Assembly: GCF_000158095.2 (NCBI RefSeq)
Contig: NZ_CM011002.1
Location: 4,501,703-4,565,702 of the forward strand
Origin: Roseibium alexandrii DFL-11
GTDB taxonomy: Bacteria; Pseudomonadota; Alphaproteobacteria; Rhizobiales; Stappiaceae
DNA length: 64,000 nucleotides
Reading direction: 5' to 3'
In this document: piece after piece, positions 37,791-46,367 of the stretch
Numbering within the stretch: the stretch's first letter is position 1
How the letters are laid out: every line of letters begins with the position of its first letter
Notes under the pieces: generated by a model
What the model saw: only the letters and a program-made list of their open reading frames with translations
Told to the model about the DNA's origin: nothing
Database searches by the model: none
Position numbers and translations under genes: made by a program

Positions 37791-38297
37791 ATGAAAGACG
37801 TGTCCGCCGAATCAATGAAACGTTGGCCCCCAAAAAAGACCTGGATGTGTCTTTCTGCAATCCTTGTGGCGGTTATTTGCCTGTGGAGCTTCGACGGAAA
37901 TGCCCGCCCCAGGAGCTTTGTGCCGGACCCGATCACCGGGTACGCAATTGGTGGGCACGACCCAGTCAGCTACTTTGTCGATGGATATCCGCGGAAAGGA
38001 AGCCGGGAATACACATATAAATGGGGCGATACTGAGTGGGTTTTCGTCAACAAGGGCAACATGGAAGCCTTCAAGCTGCACCCCAATGCCTATGCCCCTA
38101 TGTTTGCGGCTTGCGGCGGATATGGCCTGTCGGAAGGCTTCGCAACGGCCGGAAATCCTTTCATCTATGCGATCGTCGAGGGACGGCTGATGTTCTTCTA
38201 TTCTGTGGTCAACAGGTTTCTGTTCATTGTGAATGGCACCCAAAGGCTCAACGAAGCCCGTTCGCATGCTGAAACTGTCGGCTGCTTGCCGGAATAA
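37791..38297 (+). CDS. YHS-domain protein, exported or membrane-anchored
   Basis: A 168-residue protein. A hydrophobic N-terminal segment (about 19-37, MCLSAILVAVICLW) acts as a signal or anchor. A YHS-type domain (about 48-115) shows GYAIGGHDPVSYFVDG, WVFVNKGNMEAFKLHP and YAPMFAACGGYGLSEGF. YHS domains are often metal-related, but no clear cluster of metal ligands beyond one Cys is seen. The function is unknown. The start is uncertain: ATG 37791 (after a TTG) or ATG 37815, neither with a good ribosome site. It lies between eipA and chpT. Confidence 0.78.
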   Translation: MKDVSAESMKRWPPKKTWMCLSAILVAVICLWSFDGNARPRSFVPDPITGYAIGGHDPVSYFVDGYPRKGSREYTYKWGDTEWVFVNKGNMEAFKLHPNAYAPMFAACGGYGLSEGFATAGNPFIYAIVEGRLMFFYSVVNRFLFIVNGTQRLNEARSHAETVGCLPE

Positions 38298-38494
38298 CGG
38301 TTCCTCCGGCCATTGGTGCGTATTTGAGTTGGGTTTGCCGATTTCGGCTGAAGTATCTTCTAAAATAGCTTGGATGACTGGGAAATCGGCTGATTTGCCG
38401 CCTTGGCAGGGCCTTTGTGGATGTGTAACGCTGCTGTATCGATCTGCGAATCAGGTCGTTTTGGCAGGTTTTATACAAAGAGCAGCGTCGAACT

Positions 38495-39139
38495 ATGTCC
38501 GCACTTAAAGAGCTTTCATCCATGGATCTTGCGGCCCTGGTGGCAAGCCGTGTCTGTCACGACATCATCAGCCCGGTTGGTGCGATCACCAACGGGCTGG
38601 AAGTGCTGGATGAAGAAGGGTCCGAGGACATGCGCGAATTCGCCATGGATCTGATCCGTAAGAGCGCGCGACAGGCATCTGCAAAGTTGCAGTTCGCGCG
38701 TCTCGCCTTTGGTGCTGCCGGATCTGCAGGCGCTGAAATTGATCTTGGCGACGCCCAGGTGGTTGCCACCGGGTTTATGGAAAATGAAAAATCCAACCTG
38801 AACTGGCAACTGGAACGGCACTTGATGCCGAAAAATTTTGTGAAGTTGCTTCTAAATCTCATCCTGATCGCCAATCAGTGCGTTCCGCGTGGCGGCGAGA
38901 TCAAGGTTGAAATGAGCGGGACACCACAATCTCCGTCCTTTACTTTGAATGCGGCTGGTTTGAACCCGCGAATTCCGCTTGGAATGAAGGAAACCTTGAG
39001 CGGAGAGGAGCCTGAGCGCGTTGATGCACACTCTGTTCAGCCGATTTACTCGTTGCTTCTGGCGCGTGAGTGCGGGATGGAGTTAACAATAGATAAAGAC
39101 GAAGACTGCGTAAAAATAACAGCTCTTCCGACCGAATAA
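38495..39139 (+). CDS. chpT: Histidine phosphotransferase ChpT
   Basis: A 214-residue dimeric phosphotransfer protein that passes phosphate from CckA to CtrA and CpdR in the alphaproteobacterial cell-cycle pathway. The N-terminal helix carries the phospho-acceptor His22 in SRVCHDIISPVGAITNGLEVL. The degenerate ATPase-like C-terminal half (FVKLLLNLILIANQCVPRGGEI and so on) lacks functional ATP motifs. Its client CtrA is encoded about 8 kb away in this window. It is placed directly before the che operon, 132 bases upstream of cheA, so cotranscription is possible. Confidence 0.93.
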   Translation: MSALKELSSMDLAALVASRVCHDIISPVGAITNGLEVLDEEGSEDMREFAMDLIRKSARQASAKLQFARLAFGAAGSAGAEIDLGDAQVVATGFMENEKSNLNWQLERHLMPKNFVKLLLNLILIANQCVPRGGEIKVEMSGTPQSPSFTLNAAGLNPRIPLGMKETLSGEEPERVDAHSVQPIYSLLLARECGMELTIDKDEDCVKITALPTE

Positions 39140-39271
39140 CTTAGGCCTGAAAAGAATCTTTTTGCTTCAGCGTATCTTAACGCTTTGACGCCAATCTACT
39201 CTCATGGACTTCCCGGTCCAGACATCCTCTTCAGGGTGCGGAACCAGTAACAAGTCGGGTGAGAGCAGGCC

Positions 39272-42067
39272 ATGGACGACCTCCTCAGGGAATTTATTAC
39301 CGAGACCAATGAGAGTCTCGATGTTGTAGACGTGGAGCTCGTAAAATTCGAGCAAGAACCGAACAACGCTACGATTCTAGACAACATATTCCGTCTGGTA
39401 CATACGATTAAGGGTACCTGTGGATTCTTGGGCCTTCCCCGGCTTGAAGGAATTGCACACGCGGCTGAGACCCTCATGGGCAAGTTCCGCGACGGTGCGC
39501 CTGTGACGCAGGATGCGGTGTCGCTCATTCTGATTTCCATTGATCAGATCAAGGAGATCCTTGGCGATCTCGAAGCCGCCGAGGGCGATGAACCTCAAGG
39601 CGACGACAGTGAGCTGATCGGCAAACTGGAAGCTATGTCGGCTGAAGCCGATGTGGCGATGGCCGGCGGTGGAGCCGCTGATGCTACGGCGGCCGAGGAG
39701 CCTGCGGAAGAGAAAGTCGAAGACGATTTTACGCTTCCTGAGCAGTCCATTGAACGGCCGTTGCGGCCAGGTGAGGTATCGCTCGACGAGCTCGAGCGTG
39801 CTTTCCGTGAAACCGACATTGAGGTCGAGGTTGCCGAAAGCGCCGAAAACGAAGCGCAAGACGAGCAGCCGGAAGAAACTGAGGCCCCGGCTCCGGCGGC
39901 AGCAAAAGCCCCGGAAAAATCTGCAGAAGCGAAACCGGCGGCGAAAGCCAAGCCTTCCAGTGAAGGCGGTGAGAAAAAAGCATCCGGCGGTGGTGTATCC
40001 AACCAGAGCATCCGTGTCGCGGTCGATACGCTTGAACACCTCATGACGATGGTGTCGGAGCTGGTGCTGACCCGGAACCAGCTTCTGGAAATCGTTCGCC
40101 GCCACGAAGACAGCGAATTCAAGGTACCGCTTCAGCGCCTATCAAACGTGACTGCCGAGTTGCAAGAGGGCGTGATGGCGACCCGCATGCAGCCGATTGG
40201 CAATGCTTGGCAGAAACTGCCGCGGATCGTTCGCGATTTGAGCCAGGATCTGGAAAAGCCGATCGAACTGGAAATGATCGGCGCTGATACCGAACTTGAC
40301 CGTCAGGTTCTTGAGATGATCAAGGATCCGCTGACGCACATGGTTCGGAACTCGGCCGACCACGGCTTGGAGCTTCCTGAAGACCGCCGCGCGGCGGGCA
40401 AACCGGAAAAGGGAATCATCACCCTTGCGGCCTACCATGAAGGCGGCCACATCATCATCGAAGTTCGCGATGATGGTAAGGGAATCGACGTTGAACGTGT
40501 GAAGGCCAAGATCATTGAGCGTGGTCTTGCGACTGAGGCTGAAGTCGAGAAGATGACGGATGCCCAAGTTCAGAAATTCATCTTCCACGCAGGGTTCTCG
40601 ACAGCCGCAGCAGTGACCAGCGTTTCTGGCCGCGGTGTAGGGATGGACGTTGTCCGCAACAACATCGAATTGATCGGCGGTACCGTTGATCTACGGTCGG
40701 TTGCCGGCAAGGGGTCGAGCTTCATTATCAAGATCCCGCTGACCCTCGCGATCGTATCTACATTGATCGTTGAAGCTGGTGGTGACCGGTTTGCAATCCC
40801 GCAGCTGTCTGTCGTGGAACTGGTGCGTGTTCAGAAGAACTCCGAGCATCGGATTGAACGTATCAAGGACACGCCTGTACTGCGGTTGCGCAACAAGCTG
40901 CTGCCACTCGTCCACCTGTCCCAGCTCTTGGGTATCTACGAAGGTGAAAACGCAGACGAGGCGATTGATGCCGATAACGGCTTCATCGTTGTGATGCAGG
41001 TCGGCAGTCAGACTTTCGGTGTTGTCGTAGACGGTGTCTTCCACACGGAAGAAATCGTGGTCAAGCCGATGTCCACCATGCTGCGTAATCTCGACATGTT
41101 CTCCGGCAACACCATCCTTGGTGATGGTTCGGTGATCATGATCATCGACCCGAATGGCATTGCAGGGGCAATGGCAAGCCATGCATCCAGCGCTGTCGCT
41201 GAAAATAGCGAAGACGAACAAGAGGGTTTGCAGCAAAAGGCAATGACCGGACAGAACGCGATTTCGCTTCTTCTTTTCCGTGCCGGTGCTCCAGAACCAA
41301 AGGCGGTTCCGCTCTCGCTGGTCACGCGACTGGAAGAATTCGACATTTCCAAGATCGAACGTTCCAATGGCCGCGACCTCGTGCAATACCGCGGTGCGCT
41401 CATGCCGCTCGTGTACGTCAACGACGGCGACACCCACAAAACCGAGGGTACACAGCCGATGCTTGTGTTCTCCGATGCGGGTCGATCCATGGGCCTTGTG
41501 GTCGACGAAATCGTCGACATTGTCGAAGACCTGATGAATATCGAAGTCGGCTCGGAACGCCCTGGTGTTCTCGGCTCTGCGATCGTCAAAGACCGTGCGA
41601 CCGAGATCATCGACCTTGGCTTCTACCTGCCGCAGGCGTTCGAAGACTGGTTCATGCGGAAAGAAATGGACATTGAGGCGCTGACGAAGAAAGTTCTCTT
41701 TGTCGATGACTCTTCCTTCTTCCGCAACATGCTGACACCGGTTCTGAAAGCAGCCGGTTACGACGTGACTACCTGTGTGAGTGCGTCGCAGGCATTCGAG
41801 TTGCTCGAGAACGGTGACAAGTTCCACGCGATTGTCAGCGATATTGAGATGCCTGAGATTAACGGTTTCGAATTCTGCGAGGCGATTCGCCGTGATCCGC
41901 GGTTCCGGCAGATGCCAATTTTGGCCTTGTCATCGCTCGTGACACCTGCGTCCATCGAGCGTGGCCGCCAGGCTGGATTTGATGACTATGTCGCAAAATT
42001 CGACCGTCCGGGCCTGATTGCAGCGTTGAAAGATGTATTTGCCGGTGATTTGGGAGCTGCCGCATGA
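39272..42067 (+). CDS. cheA: Chemotaxis histidine kinase CheA with C-terminal receiver domain
   Basis: A 931-residue hybrid kinase. The HPt domain is at 1-105 with phospho-His44 (RLVHTIKGTCGFLGL). An acidic/Ala-Pro linker follows (about 125-245), then the dimerisation domain (about 248-310), HATPase (about 315-490, HMVRNSADHGLE as N-box, DDGKGID as G1 and GRGVGMDVV as G2), and a CheW-like domain (about 495-640). A second CheW-like unit spans about 655-800. A receiver is at about 805-931 with Asp857 in SDIEMPEING. It phosphorylates CheY and CheB; the extra receiver may act as a phosphate sink. It overlaps cheW by ATGA. Confidence 0.95.
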   Translation: MDDLLREFITETNESLDVVDVELVKFEQEPNNATILDNIFRLVHTIKGTCGFLGLPRLEGIAHAAETLMGKFRDGAPVTQDAVSLILISIDQIKEILGDLEAAEGDEPQGDDSELIGKLEAMSAEADVAMAGGGAADATAAEEPAEEKVEDDFTLPEQSIERPLRPGEVSLDELERAFRETDIEVEVAESAENEAQDEQPEETEAPAPAAAKAPEKSAEAKPAAKAKPSSEGGEKKASGGGVSNQSIRVAVDTLEHLMTMVSELVLTRNQLLEIVRRHEDSEFKVPLQRLSNVTAELQEGVMATRMQPIGNAWQKLPRIVRDLSQDLEKPIELEMIGADTELDRQVLEMIKDPLTHMVRNSADHGLELPEDRRAAGKPEKGIITLAAYHEGGHIIIEVRDDGKGIDVERVKAKIIERGLATEAEVEKMTDAQVQKFIFHAGFSTAAAVTSVSGRGVGMDVVRNNIELIGGTVDLRSVAGKGSSFIIKIPLTLAIVSTLIVEAGGDRFAIPQLSVVELVRVQKNSEHRIERIKDTPVLRLRNKLLPLVHLSQLLGIYEGENADEAIDADNGFIVVMQVGSQTFGVVVDGVFHTEEIVVKPMSTMLRNLDMFSGNTILGDGSVIMIIDPNGIAGAMASHASSAVAENSEDEQEGLQQKAMTGQNAISLLLFRAGAPEPKAVPLSLVTRLEEFDISKIERSNGRDLVQYRGALMPLVYVNDGDTHKTEGTQPMLVFSDAGRSMGLVVDEIVDIVEDLMNIEVGSERPGVLGSAIVKDRATEIIDLGFYLPQAFEDWFMRKEMDIEALTKKVLFVDDSSFFRNMLTPVLKAAGYDVTTCVSASQAFELLENGDKFHAIVSDIEMPEINGFEFCEAIRRDPRFRQMPILALSSLVTPASIERGRQAGFDDYVAKFDRPGLIAALKDVFAGDLGAAA

Positions 42068-42555
42068 GTATGTTGGAAAACAAGGTTGCCGGAGACAAAA
42101 GTGCCGGCAATGACATGATCCAATATGTGACCGTTGTGATTGGTGGTCAGTTGTTTGGGTTGCCTATCTCTCAGGTTCACGATGTGTTCGTTCCCGAAAG
42201 CGTGACCCGGGTTCCGATGTCGGCACCCGAAGTGCAGGGTGTTTTGAACCTGCGCGGACGTATCGTGACCGCTATCAACATGCGGCGACGGCTGCATCTG
42301 CCGCCGCTACAGGACGAGCAGATGATGGCTGTCGGCATCGAATACAAACATGAAAGCTATGGTCTGGTCATTGATACGGTGGGCGAGGTTCTGACCCTTA
42401 CGTCTAGTTCGGCCGAGCCGAATCCGTCAAATCTTGACCGCCGTTGGGCCGAGATTGCAGGCGGCGTCCATCGGCTTGATGGTCAGTTGATGGTAATCTT
42501 GGACGTGGACCGCTTGCTTGGCGCAATGTTCACCGAACCCATGGCAGCAGCATAA
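42064..42555 (+). CDS. cheW: Chemotaxis coupling protein CheW
   Basis: A 163-residue adaptor linking receptors to CheA. The fold signature covers VTVVIGGQLFGLPISQVHDVF, the loop VQGVLNLRGRIVTAINMR and the C-terminal VHRLDGQLMVILDVDRLL. Translation is coupled to cheA (ATGA at 42064-42067), and cheY follows after 38 bases. Nothing unusual is seen in length or motifs. Confidence 0.95.
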   Translation: MSMLENKVAGDKSAGNDMIQYVTVVIGGQLFGLPISQVHDVFVPESVTRVPMSAPEVQGVLNLRGRIVTAINMRRRLHLPPLQDEQMMAVGIEYKHESYGLVIDTVGEVLTLTSSSAEPNPSNLDRRWAEIAGGVHRLDGQLMVILDVDRLLGAMFTEPMAAA

Positions 42556-42593
42556 AAAGACCTGCAAGAAGGTCGATAGTGGAGTTACGCCCG

Positions 42594-42959
42594 ATGAAAC
42601 AGTGCCTTGTCGTCGATGACTCTAGCGTCATTCGAAAGGTTGCACGCCGGATCCTTGAGGATATGAACTTCGAGATTGTCGAGGCGGAGGACGGTCAGAA
42701 GGCGCTTGATGAATGCCGGAAGACTATGCCGGATGCCATACTTCTGGACTGGAACATGCCCGTGATGGATGGGCTGGAGTTCTTGACCAGCCTGCGCGCA
42801 GAGGAAGGCGGCGAAAGCCCTGTGGTCGTGTTTTGTACGACGGAAAATGATGTCGCTCATATCGCCCGGGCCATTCGTGCGGGTGCAAACGAATACATCA
42901 TGAAGCCGTTTGATCGTGAGATCGTGGAAGCCAAGTTTCAAGAAGTTGGGCTTATCTAA
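42594..42959 (+). CDS. cheY: Chemotaxis response regulator CheY
   Basis: A 121-residue single-domain receiver. The acidic pair is Asp8/Asp9 in VVDDSS, the phospho-acceptor is Asp52 in LLDWNMPVMDG, the switch Thr is in FCTTEND, and the conserved Lys is in YIMKPFDRE. When phosphorylated it should bind the flagellar switch. ATG 42594 lies 9 bases after GGAG; the GTG at 42579 is less likely. It sits mid-operon between cheW and cheB. Confidence 0.93.
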   Translation: MKQCLVVDDSSVIRKVARRILEDMNFEIVEAEDGQKALDECRKTMPDAILLDWNMPVMDGLEFLTSLRAEEGGESPVVVFCTTENDVAHIARAIRAGANEYIMKPFDREIVEAKFQEVGLI

Positions 42960-42980
42960 GTACAGAGTTGGTCGATCATT

Positions 42981-44204
42981 ATGGCATTTGCTCAACGAAA
43001 TGTGACGGCAGGAGTCACGCCGGGTGCAGACCCGATTAAGGTCATGGTGGTGGATGATGCCGTCGTGATCCGTGGGCTTTTGACTAGGTGGCTCGGTGAA
43101 GACAAGGCGCTCAAGGTCGTCGGGTCTCATCGGAACGGCAGGTTGGCCGTTGAAGACATCGAGAAAAGCAATCCGGATGTTGTGGTCCTCGATATTGAAA
43201 TGCCGGAAATGGATGGAATGACCGCTTTGCCGCTCATGTTGGCTAAAAAGCGGGATCTCATTGTCATTATGGCATCGACGCTGACACGACGGAATGCCGA
43301 GGTCAGTCTCAAGGCACTATCTTTGGGTGCCGCAGATTATGTGCCAAAGCCAGAATCTACGTCTGAAGTTACAACTTCCGTCGATTTCCGCCGTGAGTTG
43401 ATCGACAAGGTCAAAGCGCTTGGCGCCAGAGCGATCCGGATGCGCGCGCCGGTGCGGACAATGCGCGCGGAGACGCGGGCAGGGCAGACCTCGCAACCAT
43501 CTGCACCGACCTCTCCGGCCGCCCGTTCAAATGTTGATACGCGAGCAAGCTTTCGTGGAGCTGGTCCGCAAGGGGCAGTAGCTGCGCCAAAGTTCAAAAC
43601 CCGGCCGTATTCTTCAGCACGCCCCCGGATCCTGGCAATCGGGTCGTCGACCGGTGGACCTCAGGCTTTGCAGGAAGTCATGAAGGAAATTGGCACGGCA
43701 ATGAATGATGTGCCTGTGGTTATCACACAGCATATGCCGCCCACGTTTACGGCGATTCTCGCCGAACATATGGGGAAAGCCGCGCTACGTCCGTCAAAGG
43801 AAGGCGAGGACGGCGAGATATTGAAACCCGGAAACATCTATGTCGCTCCGGGTGGTAAGCATATGACCGTGGAAAAAGAGGGTGGAGCTGTAAAAATACG
43901 GCTCAATGACGGACCGCCTGTCAATTTCTGTAAACCAGCAGTTGATCCGCTTTTCGACAGTGTGTCGAAGGCCTATGGGTCGGCCTGCCTTGGTTTGATT
44001 TTGACCGGCATGGGTTCCGATGGGGCCAATGGCGTCCGGACAATTGCCGCAGGAGGCGGTAGCATTATCACTCAGGATGAAGAAACAAGTGTTGTTTGGG
44101 GCATGCCAGGCGCAGCTGCAAACACCGGAATGTGCTCTGAAGTTCTGCCGTTGAAGGCAATTGGACCGAAAGTGTCCCGGGTCTTGAAGGGGAGCACACG
44201 ATGA
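42981..44204 (+). CDS. cheB: Chemoreceptor glutamate methylesterase CheB
   Basis: A 407-residue protein. The receiver domain (about 18-140) has phospho-Asp71 (VLDIEMPEMDGMT). A Pro/Thr/Arg-rich linker (about 150-205) precedes the methylesterase domain (about 210-405), with catalytic Ser in IGSSTGGPQAL, His in ITQHMPPTFT and Asp in TGMGSDGANG. It removes methyl groups from MCPs during adaptation, activated by CheA. cheR overlaps by ATGA at 44201-44204, giving coupled expression of the opposing enzyme. Confidence 0.96.
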   Translation: MAFAQRNVTAGVTPGADPIKVMVVDDAVVIRGLLTRWLGEDKALKVVGSHRNGRLAVEDIEKSNPDVVVLDIEMPEMDGMTALPLMLAKKRDLIVIMASTLTRRNAEVSLKALSLGAADYVPKPESTSEVTTSVDFRRELIDKVKALGARAIRMRAPVRTMRAETRAGQTSQPSAPTSPAARSNVDTRASFRGAGPQGAVAAPKFKTRPYSSARPRILAIGSSTGGPQALQEVMKEIGTAMNDVPVVITQHMPPTFTAILAEHMGKAALRPSKEGEDGEILKPGNIYVAPGGKHMTVEKEGGAVKIRLNDGPPVNFCKPAVDPLFDSVSKAYGSACLGLILTGMGSDGANGVRTIAAGGGSIITQDEETSVVWGMPGAAANTGMCSEVLPLKAIGPKVSRVLKGSTR

Positions 44205-45088
44205 CTCCTTTGGAATTTGATTTCCTCAAGACATTCTTGAAGACCCGTTCTGGCCTCGTTCTGTCAAACGACAAGCAGTATCTGGTGGAAAGCCGATTAT
44301 TGCCGATCGCCCGCAGCTCGAAGCTCGAAACCTTGAGCGCGCTGATTCAGTCGCTGCAGAAAGGTGGCAACCGGGCTTTGGAAACGGAAGTTGTCGAAGC
44401 CATGACGACTAACGAGTCGTTTTTCTTCCGCGATAAAACGCCCTTTGAGCATTTCAAAGAGACAATGCTCCCGGCGATGCTTCAAAATCGTGCCACACGC
44501 AAACAGATGAAAATCTGGTGTGCGGCTGCGTCTACCGGCCAGGAACCCTATTCGCTCGCGATTTGTCTGAAAGAGGCAGCGGCAAAAGTTGGCGGCTGGC
44601 GCATTCGGATCCTGGGAACAGACCTCTCGCAGGAAGTGCTGGAAAAGGCGAAAACTGGACTTTATAGCCAGTTCGAGGTTCAACGCGGACTGCCGATCCA
44701 GCTTTTGTTGAAGTATTTCGATCAAAAAGGCGACATGTGGCAGATCAATGCCGGATTGCGGGCCATGATCGAATGGAAGAAACTGAATCTTCTGGAGCAG
44801 TTCTCCCATATTGGGGAGTTCGATATCGTCTTCTGCCGGAACGTCTTGATCTACTTTGATCAGCCCACGAAGACCGAGATCCTCGACAGGATTGCAAAAG
44901 CTCTTCCGGACGATGGTTTCCTGGTTCTGGGCGCAGCTGAAACGGTGGTTGGCTTGACTGATGCCTTCAAACCGGTTCCTGGGAAGCGCGGTCTTTTTCA
45001 GAAAAAGCAGGCTGCTCAGACGGCGACACGACCTGCTTTGGCGGGGGCAACATCACGGTTGGCGGTTGGTGCAACAACGCTCCGTTAA
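44201..45088 (+). CDS. cheR: Chemoreceptor methyltransferase CheR
   Basis: A 295-residue SAM-dependent enzyme that methylates receptor glutamates. The N-terminal helical domain contains TNESFFFRDKTPFEHF. The SAM-binding fold includes WCAAASTGQEPYSLAI, ILGTDLSQEVLEKAK and FDIVFCRNVLIYFD. It is full length. It ends the cheA-W-Y-B-R operon, and a strong terminator follows the stop. Confidence 0.96.
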   Translation: MTPLEFDFLKTFLKTRSGLVLSNDKQYLVESRLLPIARSSKLETLSALIQSLQKGGNRALETEVVEAMTTNESFFFRDKTPFEHFKETMLPAMLQNRATRKQMKIWCAAASTGQEPYSLAICLKEAAAKVGGWRIRILGTDLSQEVLEKAKTGLYSQFEVQRGLPIQLLLKYFDQKGDMWQINAGLRAMIEWKKLNLLEQFSHIGEFDIVFCRNVLIYFDQPTKTEILDRIAKALPDDGFLVLGAAETVVGLTDAFKPVPGKRGLFQKKQAAQTATRPALAGATSRLAVGATTLR

Positions 45089-45108
45089 AGCGAAGCTCCA
45101 AATATTTG

Positions 45109-45150
45109 AAAAGCCCGCTGGTTTCCCCGAAAGCCAGCGGGCTTTTTCTT
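45109..45150 (+). terminator. Rho-independent terminator after cheR
   Basis: The stem AAAAGCCCGCTGG/CCAGCGGGCTTTT has a 12-base loop and continues into TTTCTTTT. It closes the chemotaxis operon. Confidence 0.9.
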
Positions 45151-45215
45151 TTGCGCTGGAGCGATGCTATTCTCTGCGGAGTGCCATTTCCACTCGTCCT
45201 GACGGCCTAAGGGTC

Positions 45216-46112
45216 TTATTTATTGATTTGAGCTGCAACATCTGCTGTTGGTTGTCCCAGATTTTGCTTTGCCCAGGCTCTTACCGTGCTGACATAGCGT
45301 CGGCTTACCGGGATTTGCGTTCCATCTTTCAACACAAGCCGCGTGTTGTTGCCCTCCTTCTGGACCTGCTGAATGGCCTCGTGGGCGATCCAGTGGCTCC
45401 GGTGAACCTGCATGCCCGTTTTTTCCGGCAGTTCCCGTAGAATATCGCTGAACCTGTAGAGCACCATTTGTGTGTCATTCGGGCCAACCAATTTTACATA
45501 GTGTTCTTGCGCTTCTGCGCGGAGAATGCGGTCGGCAAATGGTGGTGACAGGCTCTCCAGAAAGGATGTTTTTGTCGGCGCTTTATCGGGAGATGTTATG
45601 GCTAGGTCGGTTTGGTCTGCGGTTAACATGTCCGCTGGGCCAGACTGTTTGGCGATGGGCGGGTGAAGCTGTGCCGGTATCCAGCAAGCCTGCAGTACCA
45701 TGGGAATGCTCAGCATGGCGCACAGAAAGATATGATTGTCCAAGAGATAGACAAGCTCTTGCAGGAACGCCCCAAGCCGTATTGCGGATGCGGCTTCGCC
45801 CAATGGGGGTGCATCGAGCTCCGGAAGTCCAAGAACAATGTCCAGTGCGGTTACAGATAGGACAAAGGGAATGTAGCTCGCCAATGCCGCGAGGCAGATT
45901 GCCCAAAGGGTATGGTTGGCAATTCTCGGCAACAAGCTGAGAAGCTGCAAAAAGGCTATAAACAGTGTGGATTCAATTCCGATCCGTACCAACCAATAGC
46001 CATAGACGCCGATGACCGGCCATCCCTCCGGCCGCGTCTGTTGGTTCGCGGCCAGCAATCCTGCTGCGGCGAGGGTCAGCCCAAACAGTGTCAGCGACCC
46101 GTGCCGCGTCAT
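45216..46112 (-). CDS. LytTR-family transcriptional regulator with N-terminal membrane domain
   Basis: A 298-residue protein. The N-terminal half (about 5-150) has four hydrophobic segments. A linker of about 45 residues follows. The LytTR DNA-binding domain (about 195-285) includes ILRAEAQEHYVKLVGPND, QVHRSHWIAHEAIQQVQKEGNN and LVLKDGTQIPVSRRY. Membrane-bound LytTR regulators sense unknown envelope or small-molecule cues; the signal here cannot be deduced. It is divergent from a Tat-exported MBL hydrolase, with a perfect inverted repeat in the shared promoter region. That hydrolase is therefore a candidate target. Confidence 0.85.
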   Translation of the reverse strand: MTRHGSLTLFGLTLAAAGLLAANQQTRPEGWPVIGVYGYWLVRIGIESTLFIAFLQLLSLLPRIANHTLWAICLAALASYIPFVLSVTALDIVLGLPELDAPPLGEAASAIRLGAFLQELVYLLDNHIFLCAMLSIPMVLQACWIPAQLHPPIAKQSGPADMLTADQTDLAITSPDKAPTKTSFLESLSPPFADRILRAEAQEHYVKLVGPNDTQMVLYRFSDILRELPEKTGMQVHRSHWIAHEAIQQVQKEGNNTRLVLKDGTQIPVSRRYVSTVRAWAKQNLGQPTADVAAQINK

Positions 46113-46201
46113 TCAAAATTCCCTCCATCGGGCGGAAATTACCATACCATTGATGATGCATGAATGGGAAACTTCAATAAGCGTCTGAAAATATTGAAAT
46201 T

Positions 46202-46243
46202 ATTTGAGCGCTTAAGAATTCACGAATTAATGAGGGCTCAAAT
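46202..46243. promoter_or_regulatory. Inverted repeat ATTTGAGC-N26-GCTCAAAT between LytTR and MBL genes
   Basis: Perfect 8-bp arms at 46202-46209 and 46236-46243 lie inside the 255-base divergent promoter region. This could be an operator for the adjacent regulator. LytTR proteins more often use direct repeats, so the link is uncertain. Confidence 0.35.
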
Positions 46244-46367
46244 GGTCTGAGGCGCTTTCCCATCAGCTACTATGTCCCAGTTATCCAAATGTGTTCGTTC
46301 ATGGCTTCGTTGTACGACGAAATCAAAAGAGCCTTGGACCCAAGTTGATCAATCAGGGGAAATACAC

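Noticed and set aside
40691..41827. 378-codon minus-strand open frame
   Set aside because: It is antisense to cheA and has no recognisable domain.
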